5,721 nt of DNA from Bacillota bacterium (lineage in GTDB: Bacteria; Bacillota_I; Bacilli_A; MOL361; Turicibacteraceae). The translations under genes were made by a program, and so were the position numbers. The stretch covers positions 1 through 5,721 of the forward strand of contig DNGE01000128.1 of NCBI GenBank assembly GCA_003486705.1, given 5' to 3'. The notes beneath the pieces were generated by a model. That model saw only the letters and a program-made list of their open reading frames with translations. It did not search any database and was not told the DNA's origin. Position 1 is the first letter of the stretch. Each line of letters starts with the position of its first letter. Of the stretch, positions 5,633 through 5,721 are shown piece after piece.

Positions 5633-5677
5633 TTGAATTTCTCCTTTTCATTTCTTATTTTTCATTATTCCACTGCT

Positions 5678-5705
5678 ATTATATTTATTTGATTTAGGTT
5701 TTAAA
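5678..5705 (-). promoter_or_regulatory. Probable azoR promoter
   Basis: On the minus strand a perfect TATAAT (5683-5678) stands ~46 nt before the azoR ATG. TTTAAA (5705-5700) lies 16 nt upstream as a partial -35 (four of six). The -10 is convincing and the -35 is weak, which suits a promoter needing an activator or kept low. Confidence 0.5.
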
Positions 5706-5711
5706 ACTAAA
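5693..5711. promoter_or_regulatory. Near-palindrome overlapping the azoR -35 (candidate operator)
   Basis: TTTAGGTTTTAAAACTAAA becomes a perfect 18-bp palindrome if one G is removed. It covers the -35 region of the azoR promoter, where a repressor would block polymerase. Azoreductase genes in Bacillota are often controlled by MarR/DUF24-type quinone sensors. Their known sites do not obviously match this one, and AT-rich DNA yields such palindromes by chance. Confidence 0.35.
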
Positions 5712-5721
5712 TATTTTCCTT

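Noticed and set aside
5382..5636. Plus-strand 84-codon frame opposite azoR
   Set aside because: It is antisense to the azoR 5' half and lacks RBS or recognisable domain.

Overview
The window looks like the chromosome of a low-GC Bacillota (Firmicutes) species. Codon use is strongly AT-biased, Shine-Dalgarno sequences are strong (AGGAGG/AAGGAG, 6-8 nt before each start), and Rho-independent terminators and a Gram-positive signal peptide are present. A host- or gut-associated member is plausible because of the secreted M60 (mucinase-like) peptidase, but the species cannot be fixed from the sequence.

Left part (1-2440, minus strand): the 5' 681 codons of a secreted M60 (enhancin/mucinase-type) zinc metallopeptidase with a discoidin (F5/8 type C, CBM32-like) domain. 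The gene runs off the left edge. Its ~350-nt leader holds the most notable element of the window: a class I cyclic di-GMP (GEMM) riboswitch, whose second hairpin carries a ~95-nt structured insertion. It is followed by a Rho-independent terminator and an apparent antiterminator pairing. The layout predicts an OFF switch, with high c-di-GMP stopping transcription before the peptidase gene.

Middle (2464-4624, plus strand): a MarR-family repressor and a DinF/NorM-type MATE efflux pump, 71 bases apart. A near-identical 14-bp palindrome (GTTTTGTGCAAAAC and GTTTTGCGCAAAAC) lies just downstream of the marR -10 box and again just upstream of the MATE gene. This suggests a self-regulated, drug- or metabolite-responsive efflux module. 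A bidirectional terminator closes it.

Right part (4625-5721, minus strand): first a stretch that reads like a decayed minus-strand gene (several in-frame stops) lying between two terminators. Then comes a complete FMN-dependent NADH-azoreductase/quinone reductase (azoR) with its own terminator, RBS and probable promoter, and a near-palindrome over the -35 region. The efflux pump and the azoreductase could both serve detoxification of quinone-like or aromatic compounds, but no shared regulatory site links them.
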